Source: Rhizobium sp. NZLR1 (lineage in GTDB: Bacteria > Pseudomonadota > Alphaproteobacteria > Rhizobiales > Rhizobiaceae). Taken from it: DNA of 64,000 bases. The notes under the pieces were generated by a model. The model did not search any database and was not told the origin of the DNA. It worked only from the letters and a program-made list of their open reading frames with translations. The DNA is taken from the NCBI RefSeq assembly GCF_017357385.1, contig NZ_CP071633.1, positions 248,001 through 312,000 of the forward strand, given 5' to 3'. The translations under genes and the position numbers were made by a program. Positions 63,236 through 64,000 of this stretch are shown here, in pieces (position 1 is the first letter of the stretch; every line of letters starts with the position of its first letter).

Positions 63236-63625
63236 ATGACGACGGTGAACTTTACCAAGCGAGAGCCCCCGGAATGGCTGCTGGCTTTCTGGAAAGAAAT
63301 CGATGACAAGACCTTCGGCGAAGGCTTCGATTGCCTGGCGCAAAACGCCACCTGCAATCTCGGCGTCGCCGACTGGAAGGGGCGGGAGGCCATTCGCGAG
63401 AACCTGCGCGCTTTCATCGATACGGGTTTTTCAGCGCTTCACGATGTGACGGAATATTGGGACGGCGGCTCGCTTAAGATCTTTCGCGGCACTGTCACCA
63501 TGACACCCGACGAGAAGGCGCAACCGGTCGTCAAGCCTGTCATGACACACTTTTTCTACATGGACGAACGAGAACCTGCCAAAGTTGGTCGCTGGTACGG
63601 GTCTGTCGGCCCCGTTGCATTTTAA
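63236..63625 (+). CDS. NTF2-like/SnoaL-family small protein
   Basis: A 129-residue protein with the NTF2-like (cone-shaped) fold pattern: an N-terminal helix pair, then WKGREAIRENLRAFIDTGFSALHDVTEYWDGGSLKIFRGTVTM strands (in part). GAGGAGAACG precedes the ATG. Members bind or isomerise small hydrophobic compounds or act as domains of unknown role. No operon partner is evident, and the function is unknown. Confidence 0.7.
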   Translation: MTTVNFTKREPPEWLLAFWKEIDDKTFGEGFDCLAQNATCNLGVADWKGREAIRENLRAFIDTGFSALHDVTEYWDGGSLKIFRGTVTMTPDEKAQPVVKPVMTHFFYMDEREPAKVGRWYGSVGPVAF

Positions 63626-63697
63626 TCCACAAATCGCTGGCGGGAGCGCTATTGCCCGCCAGTTACCAACGGGACGGATAACGGAGACCGCCGGAAG

Positions 63698-64000
63698 ATG
63701 AGCTCGACGCACAACCGTTTAAGCAGAGCGCCGACCGAGCTTGGGGCGCAGTTGCGTGCCTGGCGCGGCACGCGAGGCAAGAGCCAGTTGGCACTCTCGC
63801 TCGACACCGGCATATCGCAGCGCCAAATCAGCTTCATCGAAAGTGGCCGGAGCACGCCTGGCCGCCACAATCTGCTGCATCTCGCCGACGCCCTGGATGT
63901 GCCGTTCCGGGAGCGCAATACGCTGCTGCTCGCCGCCGGCTATGCGCCTATTTATGCAGAAAACGGTATCGACGATCTTGAAATGAAAAGCGTCACGGAT
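63698..64000 (+). CDS. XRE-family transcriptional regulator, partial (MmyB-like)
   Basis: The first 101 codons of a Cro/CI-type regulator cut by the right edge. The HTH is clear: LGAQLRAWRGTRGKSQLALSLDTGISQRQISFIESGRSTPGR, shown in part. The following LLHLADALDVPFRERNTLLLAAGYAPIY is typical of MmyB-like regulators with a C-terminal ligand-binding domain that would lie outside the window. Such proteins often control the adjacent or divergent oxidoreductase gene. Confidence 0.82.
   Translation, partial: MSSTHNRLSRAPTELGAQLRAWRGTRGKSQLALSLDTGISQRQISFIESGRSTPGRHNLLHLADALDVPFRERNTLLLAAGYAPIYAENGIDDLEMKSVTD

Overview
The window reads as part of a Rhizobium-type alphaproteobacterial genome, chromosome or large plasmid. 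The reasons are high GC, densely packed transport and catabolic operons joined by 4-bp ATGA overlaps, a RIME-like intergenic palindrome at 14987-15036, and a cluster that looks like the rhizobial monocarboxylate transporter mctP with its two-component system mctSR. I see no rRNA, tRNA, CRISPR array or insertion sequence. Six complete ABC importers lie in 64 kb.

Layout. 1-8034: an idonate/ketogluconate/gluconate catabolic regulon (idonate dehydrogenase cut by the left edge, 2-hydroxyacid dehydrogenase, 5-ketogluconate reductase, gluconokinase, a 6-phosphogluconate-dehydrogenase-like enzyme, a ribose-type ABC importer and a small alpha/beta-barrel protein). It is marked by two identical 16-bp palindromes of the GntR/IdnR operator type. 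8121-8406: a decayed GGDEF gene. 8842-10827: a chemoreceptor. 10908-14871: mctP, its DUF3311 partner and mctR/mctS. 15042-19738: an Lrp regulator divergent from a polar amino acid ABC importer followed by a homocysteine S-methyltransferase. 19759-22198: a MarR regulator divergent from a ClC chloride channel. 22314-22999: a Phd/VapC-type toxin-antitoxin pair. 23026-27046: a sulfonate-type ABC importer with an FMN monooxygenase.

27400-42492 is a large catabolic island. An IclR regulator is divergent from a second ribose-type importer (two different permeases) fused by overlaps to an amidohydrolase, a D-threonine-aldolase-like PLP enzyme, RidA and an AstE-like deacylase. Facing it are an unrecognised TIM-barrel-like protein, an RraA-type aldolase, a second polar amino acid importer and an SDR. 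The substrate is not evident. 42725-49652: a LysR regulator and an operon joining acetyl-CoA-carboxylase-like biotin carboxylase and BCCP, a BCCP-like protein that has lost its biotinyl lysine, PxpB/PxpC/PxpA (5-oxoprolinase type) and an aminotransferase.

49972-52330 is a three-gene cassette without recognised relatives: a gluzincin metalloprotease, a protein with a seven-residue SRSGG tail repeat and a small beta-rich protein. 52448-54322: a class III adenylate cyclase with TolB-like and TPR regions. 54550-62778: a LacI-regulated sugar system (isomerase-like TIM barrel, CUT1 importer, GMC oxidoreductase) with two LacI-type operators. The right end holds a thioredoxin-reductase-like remnant, an NTF2-like protein and an XRE regulator cut by the edge.
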